DNA of 64,000 nt, taken from assembly GCA_963824085.1 (NCBI GenBank), contig CAWGNT010000021.1, positions 127,198-191,197 on the forward strand, read 5' to 3'. This document shows, one piece after another, positions 37,239-46,103 of the stretch. The notes below the pieces were generated by a model. It had not been told where the DNA came from, did no database searches, and saw only the letters and a program-made list of their open reading frames with translations. A program made the translations under genes and the position numbers. Numbering within the stretch: the first letter of the stretch is position 1; every line of letters begins with the position of its first letter. The stretch is from JARRNE01 sp963824085 (GTDB lineage Bacteria > Pseudomonadota > Gammaproteobacteria > Chromatiales > Chromatiaceae).

Positions 37239-37280
37239 CGAAAAACGAAATACCCGTATTGGCAGGGTGTATTTCCGATC

Positions 37281-38657
37281 ATGGCGTGGGCTCTCTGCTC
37301 GCCCGCAACCGCCTGGGCAACCGATTCGACCGAACGGCTGAACCTCACCGCGCATCCCGTCGGCACGGCTGCGTTGATTGTCTTCGCGCTCGCCTACCTG
37401 CTCGTGATGGCCGAAGAGTTTCTTCACCTGCGCAAATCCAAGCCGGTAATAATTGGCGCCGGCGTGATCTGGGCCATGATCGCCTACGTCTACTCCGCCC
37501 ACGACCTCGGAGCCGTGGCCGAGCAAGCAGTGCGGCACAATCTGCTCGAGTACGCGGAGCTGATGTTGTTCCTGCTCGTGGCGATGACCTATATCAACGC
37601 CCTCCAGGAGCGGCGTGTATTCGACGCGCTGAAGGCATGGCTGATCCGCAGCGGCTTCGGCTTCCGCGCCCTGTTCTGGACGACCGGCATTCTCGCCTTC
37701 GTGATCTCGCCCGTTGCCGACAACCTCACGACCGCCCTGCTGATGTGCGCCGTGGTGCTCGCCGTCGGCGGTAACAATACCCGGTTCGTAACGCTCGCCT
37801 GCATCAATATCGTTGTGGGGGCAAATGCCGGCGGCGCGTTCAGCCCGTTCGGCGATATCACCACCCTAATGGTTTGGCAGAAGGGCATCGTCGATTTCTT
37901 CGGCTTTTTTCAGCTGTTCGTGCCCTCGGTGGTCAACTTTCTGGTACCGGCGCTTCTGATGCATCTCGCAGTTCCAAACCTCAAGCCGGAGGCCTCGTCG
38001 ATCATCGTACCCATGAAGCGCGGCGCGCGGCGCATCATGGTCCTGTTCCTGCTCACCATCGCGACCGCCGTGAGCTTCCACCACTTCCTCCACCTTCCGC
38101 CCGTACTGGGGATGCTAACCGGCCTGGGTTACCTGCAGTTTTTCGGGTTCTATCTCCGCATGAGTCACCACCGTTGGAAGGAAGCGAACCAAGAGCTCGC
38201 TGAAACGATGGGTGACGTGGTGCCTTTCGATGTCTTCAATAAGGTGGCCCGCGCGGAGTGGGATACCCTGCTGTTCTTCTACGGCGTGGTCCTTTGCGTC
38301 GGCGGGCTTGGGTTTCTCGGCTACCTCGCCATGGCCTCGCAGGTGATGTATGCACAGTGGGGGCCTACCGAGGCCAACGTGGCTGTCGGTCTGATATCAG
38401 CGATCGTGGACAACATCCCCGTGATGTTTGCGGTCCTGACCATGGAGCCGGACATGTCACGAGCCCAGTGGCTGCTGGTAACCTTGACCGCTGGCGTGGG
38501 GGGCTCGCTGCTGTCCATCGGCTCCGCCGCCGGAGTGGCCCTGATGGGTCAGGCTCGGGGCAAGTACACCTTCTTCGGCCACCTCAAGTGGACCCCCGCC
38601 ATCGCACTTGGCTACGCCGCCAGCATCCTCGCACACCTGTGGATCAGCGGCGGATGA
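37281..38657 (+). CDS. nhaD: Sodium:proton antiporter NhaD
   Basis: NhaD exports Na+ (and Li+) in exchange for protons across the inner membrane. I use the ATG at 37281, which gives 458 residues. The segment MAWALCSPATAWATDS looks like the end of a cleaved or uncleaved signal region; in-frame starts at 37137 and 37083 would add residues translated from the inverted repeat and look artificial. About twelve membrane segments follow, with family text VISPVADNLTTALLMCAV, GGNNTRFVTLACINIVVGANAGGAFSP (cut here by the conserved glycines) and VGLISAIVDNIPVMFAVL. The gene converges on tsaC with only 21 bases between the stop codons. Confidence 0.9.
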   Translation: MAWALCSPATAWATDSTERLNLTAHPVGTAALIVFALAYLLVMAEEFLHLRKSKPVIIGAGVIWAMIAYVYSAHDLGAVAEQAVRHNLLEYAELMLFLLVAMTYINALQERRVFDALKAWLIRSGFGFRALFWTTGILAFVISPVADNLTTALLMCAVVLAVGGNNTRFVTLACINIVVGANAGGAFSPFGDITTLMVWQKGIVDFFGFFQLFVPSVVNFLVPALLMHLAVPNLKPEASSIIVPMKRGARRIMVLFLLTIATAVSFHHFLHLPPVLGMLTGLGYLQFFGFYLRMSHHRWKEANQELAETMGDVVPFDVFNKVARAEWDTLLFFYGVVLCVGGLGFLGYLAMASQVMYAQWGPTEANVAVGLISAIVDNIPVMFAVLTMEPDMSRAQWLLVTLTAGVGGSLLSIGSAAGVALMGQARGKYTFFGHLKWTPAIALGYAASILAHLWISGG

Positions 38658-38678
38658 GAGCTGTGGCGACCCCCCGCC

Positions 38679-39245
38679 TCAGGGTCGAATCACCGCACCA
38701 GTGGCCCCATCCCGGATGGTGGATGGCCGGCTGCGTCCTCCGCACAGCCCGTTCAGAACAAGATCCACTGCCATTTCGAGGTGCAGCCGAGCTCCAAGGG
38801 CCGTGCGCGCTGGAGACTGGCCCTCTCGATTTGCGCTCGTCGACACCAATGGGCCACCCCAGGCCCGGCAAAGGGCTCGGGCAACGGGATGCGCCGTCAC
38901 CCTTACCGCGATCGTGGGACGCGATCCGGTAAGCCAGCGTGGTGTGCTAGGCCGTGCCGGAAACAGCCAGGTGATGGGACCCGGCCAGGTCGCGAGGACC
39001 TCCGCCATGCGGTCGGTATCAAGCGGCTCGACGAAGGGCTCGAGCTGCTCGAAGTCGGCCGCGATCAGGATCAGCCCCTTGCGCTCCGAGCGCCGTTTGA
39101 CTGCGAGGAGGCGGTGGACCGCGGTTTCCGTCCAGGGGTTGCAGCCGAGACCGTACACCGCCTCCGTCGGATAGGCGACGAGACCGCCGGCAGCCAGGCA
39201 GCGCACCGCAAGCCGCAGCTTGTGCTGGTGGATGACTGCAACCAA
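38679..39245 (-). CDS. tsaC: Threonylcarbamoyl-AMP synthase TsaC (YrdC/Sua5 family)
   Basis: TsaC makes threonylcarbamoyl-AMP for the t6A modification at position 37 of tRNAs reading ANN codons. The start is a TTG at 39245, 7 bases after the purE stop codon, giving 188 residues, the usual size for short TsaC. The hallmark texts are VAYPTEAVYGLGCNP with the nucleotide-binding loop, KRRSERKGLILIA and GPLVSTSANREGQSP. A longer frame to 39350 only reads through purE. Last gene of topA-purE-tsaC. Confidence 0.92.
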   Translation of the reverse strand: MVAVIHQHKLRLAVRCLAAGGLVAYPTEAVYGLGCNPWTETAVHRLLAVKRRSERKGLILIAADFEQLEPFVEPLDTDRMAEVLATWPGPITWLFPARPSTPRWLTGSRPTIAVRVTAHPVARALCRAWGGPLVSTSANREGQSPARTALGARLHLEMAVDLVLNGLCGGRSRPSTIRDGATGAVIRP

Positions 39246-39252
39246 TGCGGTC

Positions 39253-39759
39253 TTATCCGGAGCGCGTGCGCTGCAGTTCCGAGTCCGCGACCTGGACGGC
39301 GCGCGCATTCTCTTCGCGCTCGCGGCGCAGGCGGGCAGCCAGCTCATCATCGCACAGCGCCAACACCTGGGCCGCGAGGTAACCCGCGTTTCTCGCCCCG
39401 ACCTTTCCGATGGCCACCGTCGCCACAGGGATTCCGCCGGGCATCTGGACCGTGGACAGGAGCGAGTCCACGCCCTGCAGCGGCCCGGCGTCGAGGGGCA
39501 CGCCGATAACCGGCTTTAGGGTCAAACCCGCGACCGTACCGGCCAGATGGGCCGCCAGCCCAGCAGCCGCGATAAAGACCGCGCACCCGCGTTCATCCGC
39601 ATCCTTCACATATACGTGGGTGGCCGCGGGCGTGCGATGCGCGGAGGTGATCTTCACCTCATGGGGAACCACCAGCTTTGCCAACACATCGAGGGTAGCC
39701 TGCATGACCGGGAGGTCTGAGTCAGACCCCATCAGAACGGCAACGAAGGGCGTGCGCAT
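39253..39759 (-). CDS. purE: N5-carboxyaminoimidazole ribonucleotide mutase PurE
   Basis: PurE moves the carboxyl group of N5-CAIR to C4 to give CAIR in purine synthesis. The 168-residue protein has the class I signature VAVLMGSDSDLPVM (about 6-19), then SAHRTPAATHVYV with the active-site histidine, FIAAAGLAAHLAGTVAG and the PLDAGPLQGVDSLLS loop. No purK follows; tsaC starts 7 bases downstream instead. It lies 29 bases after topA in the same direction. Confidence 0.97.
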   Translation of the reverse strand: MRTPFVAVLMGSDSDLPVMQATLDVLAKLVVPHEVKITSAHRTPAATHVYVKDADERGCAVFIAAAGLAAHLAGTVAGLTLKPVIGVPLDAGPLQGVDSLLSTVQMPGGIPVATVAIGKVGARNAGYLAAQVLALCDDELAARLRREREENARAVQVADSELQRTRSG

Positions 39760-39788
39760 GTCGGCCCTCTCCCGTGGCGTCCGCCGTG

Positions 39789-42098
39789 TCAGGACACGGC
39801 TTGCTTGCGCTCAGTCGTTTCATCGACCGGAGCGCTGTAGCTGCACGCCTTCTGCGGGCAGACCTTCTGGCCACCTCCCCCTTTGGTCGCCTTGACCGTA
39901 AGAATCGGCCAGCCGCACTGCGGGCAAGGCTCGGCGATCGGCTCGTTCCAGACGGCATAGTCGCACTCGGGATAGGTGGAGCAGGAGAAAAAGATCTTGC
40001 CCCGGCGGGACTGCTTCTTGAGCAGCGAACCGCGATGGCACTTGGGGCACACCACCCCGGTGTCTACCGGCCGCTCCAAGGGCTCAATGAAGCGGCACTT
40101 GGGGTAGGCGCCGCAACCGATGAATTTGCCGTACTTGCCCCGTTTGACATGGAGCTCCGACCCGCATTGCGGGCAGCTGCGGCCCTCGACGACCTCTGCC
40201 GCAGGCTGCTCCTCCTCCTTCTTCGCGACAAGGTCGCGAGTGTAGTCACATTCCGGATATCGCGTGCAGCCGATAAAGCGGCCGTGGCGCCCCAGCCGAA
40301 TCGCAAGTGGCGCACCGCATTGGGGGCAAGCCTCTTCGATGACCTCTTGCGTGACATCGCTGCGCTTGACGTGCTCCTGGGTGTGATCGACACGGTCCTT
40401 GAACGGCTTCCAAAACTGCTCCAGCAGGGGAATCCAGTCTTCCTCCCCGCGGGAGACCGCATCAAGCTCGTCCTCTAGCTTGGCGGTGAAGTCATAGTCG
40501 ACGTACGGGGTAAAGTACTCGGTGAGAAACCTGTTGACGATGCGTCCCACGTCGCTGGGAAAGAACCGCTTTTTCTCCAACTGGACGTATTCGCGCTCCT
40601 GCAGGGTGGAGATGATCGCGGCGTACGTCGAGGGGCGGCCGATCCCGTATTCCTCCAGCGCCTTGACCAGAGAAGCCTCGGTGTATCGGGGCGGCGGCTC
40701 CGTGAAGTGCTGCTCTGGGCGAATAGCCAGCAAGTCCACGAGCTCCCCCTCCGTCAGCGGCGGCAACATGCGCTCCTCGTTATCGTCCGCGCCGGCGGGG
40801 TCATCCCGTCCCTCCAGATAGACGCGCATGAACCCCGGCTCCGCAACCGTCGAGCCGGTCGCACGAAACAGATTGCCCGCTCCCGCGCTCAGGTCAACCG
40901 CGACCATGTTGATCAGGGCGTGAGCCATCTGGCACGCGAGGGCGCGCTTCCAGACAAGCTCGTAGAGCCGGTACTGGTCGCCGCTCATGTGAGCCTTCAA
41001 GTCCTGGGGGACACGGCGAATCGAGGTAGGCCGGATAGCCTCGTGGGCCTCCTGGGCGTTCTTCGCCTTCGTTTTGTAAACGCGCGGTTGAGGCGGCAGG
41101 TAATCCTTGCCGTAGCGCTCGGCGACGAATCCACGGATCTCGGTCACCGCCTCTTGCGCGAGGTTCGTCGAGTCCGTGCGCATGTAAGTGATCAGGCCGA
41201 CGGCACCGCCGCCCACGTCAACGCCCTCGTACAGCTGCTGCGCCACGCGCATGGTGCGCTGCGCGGTGAAGCCGAGCTTGCGCGCCGCCTCCTGTTGCAG
41301 GGTCGAGGTGATGAAGGGCGGGGCGGGGTGGCGCTTGCGCTGCTTGCGCTCGACCTTTTCCACCCGCAGCTTGCCATTGGCTGCCCGGGTCAACGCCTGC
41401 TCGATCTCCCGGGCGCGCTCCTCGTCCCGGATACTGAACTGACTGAGCTTCTCGCCCCCGAATCCCGTCAGACGCGCCTCGAACGGCTTCTCCTCCTTCG
41501 CCGCGTCCGCGCTCACCGTCCAGTACTCCTGGACCTGGAACGCCTCGATCTCGAGCTCCCGCTCCACTATTAGCCGCAGGGCGGGGCTCTGCACGCGGCC
41601 GGCGGACAGCCCTCGACGGACCTTCTTCCACAAAAGAGGAGAGAGATTGAAGCCCACCAGATAATCGAGAGCCCGCCGCGCCTGTTGTGCATTCACCAGA
41701 TCCACGGATAACCCCCGTGGGTGGGCGACCGCGTCCTGTACGGCACGCTTCGTGATTTCGTTGAAGACAACCCGGTGGACGGGCTTGCTCCCAAGCTGGC
41801 GTCGGTTCCTCAACAGCTCGTAGAGGTGCCACGAGATGGCTTCCCCTTCGCGGTCCGGATCGGTGGCCAGATAGAGGGCGTCGGCCTGCTTGAGCTTCTT
41901 TGCGATTGCCTGGACATGACGCTCGTTGCGGTCGATTACCTGGTACTGCATCGCAAATCCGTGATCCGGATCGACGGCGCCCTCCTTGGGCACGAGGTCA
42001 CGCACGTGCCCGTAGGAGGCGACGACGTCGAAGTCGGCTCCCAGATATTTCTGTATGGTTTTCGCCTTTGCTGGCGACTCGACAACGACCAAGTTCAT
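39789..42098 (-). CDS. topA: DNA topoisomerase I TopA
   Basis: TopA relaxes negatively supercoiled DNA by a 5'-phosphotyrosine intermediate. The protein is 769 residues. The TOPRIM domain starts at the N-terminus (VVVESPAKAKTIQKYLG, with DPDREGEAISWHLYE at about 80-94). The active-site tyrosine is Y305 in ITYMRTDST. Three or four C-terminal zinc ribbons contain the CPQCG/CTRYPEC, CPQCG/CGAYPKC, CPKC/CSTYPEC and CPQCGWP pairs. It is somewhat shorter than E. coli TopA (865). It stands between smg and purE in the conserved lysM-dprA-smg-topA order. Confidence 0.97.
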   Translation of the reverse strand: MNLVVVESPAKAKTIQKYLGADFDVVASYGHVRDLVPKEGAVDPDHGFAMQYQVIDRNERHVQAIAKKLKQADALYLATDPDREGEAISWHLYELLRNRRQLGSKPVHRVVFNEITKRAVQDAVAHPRGLSVDLVNAQQARRALDYLVGFNLSPLLWKKVRRGLSAGRVQSPALRLIVERELEIEAFQVQEYWTVSADAAKEEKPFEARLTGFGGEKLSQFSIRDEERAREIEQALTRAANGKLRVEKVERKQRKRHPAPPFITSTLQQEAARKLGFTAQRTMRVAQQLYEGVDVGGGAVGLITYMRTDSTNLAQEAVTEIRGFVAERYGKDYLPPQPRVYKTKAKNAQEAHEAIRPTSIRRVPQDLKAHMSGDQYRLYELVWKRALACQMAHALINMVAVDLSAGAGNLFRATGSTVAEPGFMRVYLEGRDDPAGADDNEERMLPPLTEGELVDLLAIRPEQHFTEPPPRYTEASLVKALEEYGIGRPSTYAAIISTLQEREYVQLEKKRFFPSDVGRIVNRFLTEYFTPYVDYDFTAKLEDELDAVSRGEEDWIPLLEQFWKPFKDRVDHTQEHVKRSDVTQEVIEEACPQCGAPLAIRLGRHGRFIGCTRYPECDYTRDLVAKKEEEQPAAEVVEGRSCPQCGSELHVKRGKYGKFIGCGAYPKCRFIEPLERPVDTGVVCPKCHRGSLLKKQSRRGKIFFSCSTYPECDYAVWNEPIAEPCPQCGWPILTVKATKGGGGQKVCPQKACSYSAPVDETTERKQAVS

Positions 42099-42373
42099 GC
42101 GTGTACTTTAATACGAGGGGTCTAGACCGACACCAAGGACATCCGCCTCTCCAACTCACACGAGCCGGACAAACGAAACCCTGCATCCCCTTCAGTTGCG
42201 GCGCGCGACGGGAATTCAAATGTGGCCCGAAGGATGCGGCTGGTCACCGACCAGACAGGTGCTCGCCCCAGCGAAGGGCGCCTAGCAATACCGATTCGCC
42301 GGCGCGGCGTCAAGGGCGGGGCGGTAACCGACCGGACTTCGGCACCCCGAGCTGGAAATGCGCGGGACCGCCG
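42099..42373. other. 275-base gap between smg and topA
   Basis: I see no believable open frame, RNA gene or terminator here. The gap separates smg from topA on the minus strand and probably holds a topA promoter, but no clear -35/-10 pair stands out by eye. Confidence 0.35.
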
Positions 42374-42850
42374 TCAATGGATCACGGTGGGCTCGTCGTT
42401 GTAGACGAGATCTTCCATCTGGCTGAAGGCATCTTCGTGACCAGGTCGGTTCATTAGAACCAAAAGCACCACCCACTTGAGCTCGTCGACCGAAACCGCA
42501 GCATGGTCGATTGCCAGAACCCGATCGATCACAAGCTCACGGCCTGCCGGATCGAGTATCCCGGTCTGTTCAAGGAACAAGAGTAGGCCACGGGCCTCGA
42601 CGTCCAGCTTGGCACACTCCGCCTCGGCGTAGATGCGTATGGAATGGGCCCTGTGGGCATGGTATTGGGGCTTGTCGACGCCCGCGGCAAGCTCATCGAG
42701 CCAGCGCAGGGCCTTTTGGATCTCCCCGGCCGTAAACCCGGCCTGCGAGAGCTCCTCTTCGAGCTCCCCCTGATCCGTTGGGGCCTTGCTCTCCCCATCC
42801 ATGTAATTCTCGTAGAGGTAAATGAGGACGTCGACCATGTTTTCGTACAT
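42374..42850 (-). CDS. smg: Smg family protein (DUF494)
   Basis: The 158-residue protein opens MYENMVDVLIYLYENYMD, the family hallmark, and continues with ELEEELSQAGFTAGEIQKALRWL-type helices (split by the family's turns) and ends near LVYNDEPTVIH. The function is not firmly known. Smg is a partner gene of dprA and topA in many gamma- and betaproteobacteria. I chose the ATG at 42850, preceded by GAGG; a TTG six bases upstream is possible. It lies between dprA and topA, as in the usual order. Confidence 0.93.
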   Translation of the reverse strand: MYENMVDVLIYLYENYMDGESKAPTDQGELEEELSQAGFTAGEIQKALRWLDELAAGVDKPQYHAHRAHSIRIYAEAECAKLDVEARGLLLFLEQTGILDPAGRELVIDRVLAIDHAAVSVDELKWVVLLVLMNRPGHEDAFSQMEDLVYNDEPTVIH

Positions 42851-43013
42851 CTGCAACCTCGACGGCGGCTCACCGAGTCTCGTGGACCCTGTAGTCCCCT
42901 GATTTCCAGAGATACCGCCATTTCACCGGCGAGAGGCCAACGAAGCTCGCACAAACCTCGAGCCCACCGTTGCCTTGCGCCTGCTCGCGACCGCAGGCGG
43001 GTCGCTCACCCCG

Positions 43014-44147
43014 CTAGGGTGCATCCGCCGGACTACCCGCCCGACAGTAACGCCCTCCCGGGTAAGATGATACATATCCCTCCAGCTCCAGCAATAGGAG
43101 CATCGACGCCACGGCCTCCGCGGGCAAGCCAACGCGCCGGATCAGCTCATCCACTGCCACCGGGTCATGTCCCATCGCCGCGAGCAACTGTTGATAATCC
43201 GCATCCAGCTTCGGCCCGTACGGCGCCTCGGTATGGACTACGGAGGCCGCCGACGACTCGGACAGAACGGAGCGCAGTAGCGGCGCCAGCTCTTCGAGAA
43301 CGTCCTGCGCCGTCTCCACAAGCTTCGCACCATTGCGGATGAGCGCGTGGCAGCCCTTCGCCATGGGATTGTGTATGGACCCCGGGACGGCGAAGACCTC
43401 TCTTCCCTGCTCCATGGCGCAGCGTGCCGTGATGAGCGATCCGCTCCCGTGGGTCGCCTCGGTAACCAGCACGCCGACGCTAAGGCCGCTGATAATGCGA
43501 TTTCGGCGCGGAAAATTCCCGCCCCGCGCCGGACTCCCCGGCGGTAGCTCGCTCACCAAGGCCCCTTGCTCAACAATCCGACGCGCCAAATCCCGATGCA
43601 CCGCTGGATAGACCCGGTCAGGGCCGGTGCCCAGCACGGCGACCGTACGCCCCACTTGCAGCGCCCCTTCGTGCGCAGCTCCGTCCACGCCGAGGGCCAA
43701 GCCGCTGGTAACCGTTAGTCCGCAGGCCGCGAGATGGCGCGCCAAGTCCAAGGTCGTGTCGTGCCCACCGGGAGTGGGGTTTCGACTGCCCACCACCGCG
43801 ATCTGGGGATCGGATAGGACGCCTGGGTCGCCGCGCACGTAGAGCACGATCGGGGCGTCGTGCAGTTCCAGAAGGCGGCGTGGGTAGCGGGGATCTTCCC
43901 GCGTCAACAGGTGTGCTCCTTCCTGCTCAGCCCATCGAAAGTCGGCATCGACCGCCGCCTCATCCCTGTTGGCCAGCGCCTCGATTACGGCAGGGCGCAT
44001 CCCGGCAGCGGCAAGGGTCTGTGGTCCTGCCGTAAGGACAAGGGACGGATCGCCGAAGCGCTCCATCAGGGTTGCTAGGGTGCGCGGACCCAGGCCAGGG
44101 ACCCGGGCCAGCATTAACCAAGCCCGCAGACGATCCTGCGCGGTCAA
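43014..44147 (-). CDS. dprA: DNA processing protein DprA (Smf)
   Basis: DprA protects incoming single-stranded DNA in natural transformation and loads RecA on it. The 377-residue protein has an N-terminal helix-hairpin-helix-like part (MLARVPGLGPRTLATLMERFG), then the Rossmann-like core with VGSRNPTPGGHDTTLDLA, SGLALGVDGAAHEGAL and the DNA-binding FPRRNRIISGLSVGVLVTEA, and a C-terminal winged helix (PVAVDELIRRVGLPAEAV). It lies 15 bases after the LysM gene and 163 before smg. Its presence alone does not prove competence. Confidence 0.96.
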   Translation of the reverse strand: MTAQDRLRAWLMLARVPGLGPRTLATLMERFGDPSLVLTAGPQTLAAAGMRPAVIEALANRDEAAVDADFRWAEQEGAHLLTREDPRYPRRLLELHDAPIVLYVRGDPGVLSDPQIAVVGSRNPTPGGHDTTLDLARHLAACGLTVTSGLALGVDGAAHEGALQVGRTVAVLGTGPDRVYPAVHRDLARRIVEQGALVSELPPGSPARGGNFPRRNRIISGLSVGVLVTEATHGSGSLITARCAMEQGREVFAVPGSIHNPMAKGCHALIRNGAKLVETAQDVLEELAPLLRSVLSESSAASVVHTEAPYGPKLDADYQQLLAAMGHDPVAVDELIRRVGLPAEAVASMLLLLELEGYVSSYPGGRYCRAGSPADAP

Positions 44148-44162
44148 GGAAGACGACTGCGA

Positions 44163-45350
44163 TCAGGCCTCGGGCGGGCGCACGGTGTCGAGCAAGTGCA
44201 TGGGGCGCACAGCCTGCATGACGAGCGCAAAGCTCACGCGGGAGAAGGTGCGGAAGACCATCACGACGCCAGCCTTCTCATAGGGCATCATGAAGTTGGT
44301 GGAGCTTCTTTCGACCTTAACGTGGGGCGGGAACCCTGGGCCCGGCTCGTTGCCGTTGAGCCAGCCGTCTACTCGGAACTCACCGTACCAGGTCCCCTGC
44401 GACCAGAATTTCTGGTTCTTCCAGTCCCAGTTGGCCTCGCCGGAGGCAACCGTATCGCGCACGCGCTCGCCCCCGTTGTACACCTCGAAAACCTGACCGG
44501 TTTGTACCCCGTCCTGGCTTCCTCGGTTGAGGACGACGATGTTGTACTGCCCGATCTGAGACACACCGTTCAGCACGGAGATGATTCGACCCTGCAGCCC
44601 CGGTGGACCGGGGCGCGGAAAGAAATTCTGCAGCGGCTGCTCTTCTCCGGCCGCAATGACCCGATCCCCAATTGCGGCCTCCATGGCGACAGTCGCCAGC
44701 TTGAGCTTCGCCGGATCACCCGGGCGCTCGAGCACGGCATCGGCGACAAACTGTCCCTTGTAGCCCAAGATATCGTTGGTGTCCGGATCGCGAAGCGCTT
44801 CCCGTGGACGAACGACGTCGAAGCGCGTCTGCGCGGCCCCGTAAATGCTGCGGACATACGCGGCGTCGTGGAGACCGCCTACGATATGCTCATCCGGGAA
44901 ATCGACAACGTAGGGCGCGGAGTCGATCTCGGCTTTGTCCAGCACGTAGGGGCGGGTGAGGAAGGGCCGAATGGCGCCTATCGGGATGGTCGGCACCGGC
45001 TCCTTCAATGGGGTGACGCGCACCCGGGGCGAGAGCTTGACGGTGCGCATGCCACGCTCGACGCCAATTCGCGGCTGGCCGTTCTTATACGAAAGCCGAA
45101 GGACGTCACCAGGATAGATGAGGTTTGGGTTCTCGATACCCTGGTTCGATTGCCAAATCTCCGGCCACCGCCACGGCTCGCGCAGGAAACGCCCGGCGAT
45201 GCCCCACAAGGTGTCGCCTCTTTGGACCTGGTAGGTCTCCGGATGTGACGGGTTCAATTCGACTGCGGCAATCGCCGGAAGCGCCAGTGATACACTGACC
45301 GCGGCGGCAGTGACGACGAACGCGAGACGAGAGAGAAATGGGGAGATCAT
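44163..45350 (-). CDS. Exported LysM domain protein
   Basis: The 395-residue protein has a signal peptide (about 1-28, LAFVVTAAAVSVSLALPAIA/AVEL), then one LysM domain (about 38-90) with TYQVQRGDTLWGIAGRFL and the QSNQGIENPNLIYPGDVLRL closing part, which would bind peptidoglycan. The remaining 300 residues form a beta-rich region without a named motif; it includes VIAAGEEQPLQNFFPRPGP and VFEVYNGGERVRDTV. Such proteins next to dprA and opposite def are widespread in gammaproteobacteria, and the role in the envelope is not known. I use the ATG at 45350; the longer frame to 45392 has no signal peptide at its start. Confidence 0.92.
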   Translation of the reverse strand: MISPFLSRLAFVVTAAAVSVSLALPAIAAVELNPSHPETYQVQRGDTLWGIAGRFLREPWRWPEIWQSNQGIENPNLIYPGDVLRLSYKNGQPRIGVERGMRTVKLSPRVRVTPLKEPVPTIPIGAIRPFLTRPYVLDKAEIDSAPYVVDFPDEHIVGGLHDAAYVRSIYGAAQTRFDVVRPREALRDPDTNDILGYKGQFVADAVLERPGDPAKLKLATVAMEAAIGDRVIAAGEEQPLQNFFPRPGPPGLQGRIISVLNGVSQIGQYNIVVLNRGSQDGVQTGQVFEVYNGGERVRDTVASGEANWDWKNQKFWSQGTWYGEFRVDGWLNGNEPGPGFPPHVKVERSSTNFMMPYEKAGVVMVFRTFSRVSFALVMQAVRPMHLLDTVRPPEA

Positions 45351-45467
45351 GGCCGCTCCAAAGCAGTCGAAACAGGATTCACCCGGCCCCATTTAGGGGT
45401 GTAACATGGCCGGGATGGTAGCCCAATAGCTACCGGAGCTTCTAGACGAAGATCACAGAACACCGCA

Positions 45468-46004
45468 ATGAGCACGCTCGACATCTTGACCTTTCCGGAC
45501 CCTCGTTTGCGCAGGAAGGCCGAGCCGGTAGCGGAAGTGGACGACGGCATTCGCCGCATCGTGGACGACATGCTCGAGACGATGTACGCAGCACCCGGAA
45601 TCGGCCTTGCCGCGGTACAGGTGGACATTCCGAGGCGGATAGTGGTGATCGACATTTCGGAAGAGCGCGACTCCCCGCTGTGCTTAATCAACCCGCAGAT
45701 CCACGAATGCGAGGGAGAGGAGCAGATGGAAGAGGGCTGCCTCTCAGTGCCCGGTTTCTACGAGTCCGTCACCCGTGCAGACAAGGTGCGGGTGCACGCG
45801 CTGAACCGTGAGGGAGAGCCTTTCGAGCTCGAAGCGGTCGGGCTGCTCGCGGTCTGTATTCAGCACGAGATCGACCATCTGGACGGCAAGCTCTTCGTGG
45901 ACTACATCTCGTCGCTGAAACGTCAGCGCATCCGCAAGAAGCTCGAAAAGGATCGTCGCCAGCCCCGCACCGCACCCCCCGAAGAGCGACGCCGAGCCAT
46001 CTGA
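45468..46004 (+). CDS. def: Peptide deformylase Def
   Basis: Def removes the formyl group from the N-terminal methionine of new proteins. The 178-residue metalloenzyme has all three motifs: GIGLAAVQ (45-51), EEGCLSVPG with metal ligand C91, and QHEIDHLDG with H133, E134 and H137. It is divergent from the LysM gene across 117 bases and followed by fmt, which adds the formyl group to the initiator tRNA, the classical pairing. Confidence 0.97.
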   Translation: MSTLDILTFPDPRLRRKAEPVAEVDDGIRRIVDDMLETMYAAPGIGLAAVQVDIPRRIVVIDISEERDSPLCLINPQIHECEGEEQMEEGCLSVPGFYESVTRADKVRVHALNREGEPFELEAVGLLAVCIQHEIDHLDGKLFVDYISSLKRQRIRKKLEKDRRQPRTAPPEERRRAI

Positions 46005-46103
46005 GGCTTCACTCCCGCTACAAACTGCTGTGAAAACTCCGAGGTGCCTCCCACAAGGCACGACCATCACACTCCTCTGGGACAGCGTCCGTCCGGCGAG
46101 CCA

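Larger units (their letters stand above)
36419..37280. other. 862-base region without a confident gene; contains hairpins and the nhaD leader
   Basis: On the plus strand, 36766-36931 is an open stretch with gene-like codon use (contains VGEALKRSILDVSV and FIRRALQVLHMEARPAP), but it has a TAG just upstream and no start codon near its beginning, so it may be a gene remnant. Its TAG stop lies in a 10-bp hairpin (36930-36958). A 12-bp palindrome, GCGACGCGTCGC, stands at 36493-36504. From 37139 on, the nhaD leader has an 18-bp inverted repeat, listed separately. No RNA gene was recognised. Confidence 0.45.

Noticed and set aside
37083..37280. Longer NhaD start with 66 more residues
   Set aside because: The extension is translated from the 18-bp inverted repeat and reads as unnatural Arg/Pro/Ala-rich text; the transporter family starts near 37281.
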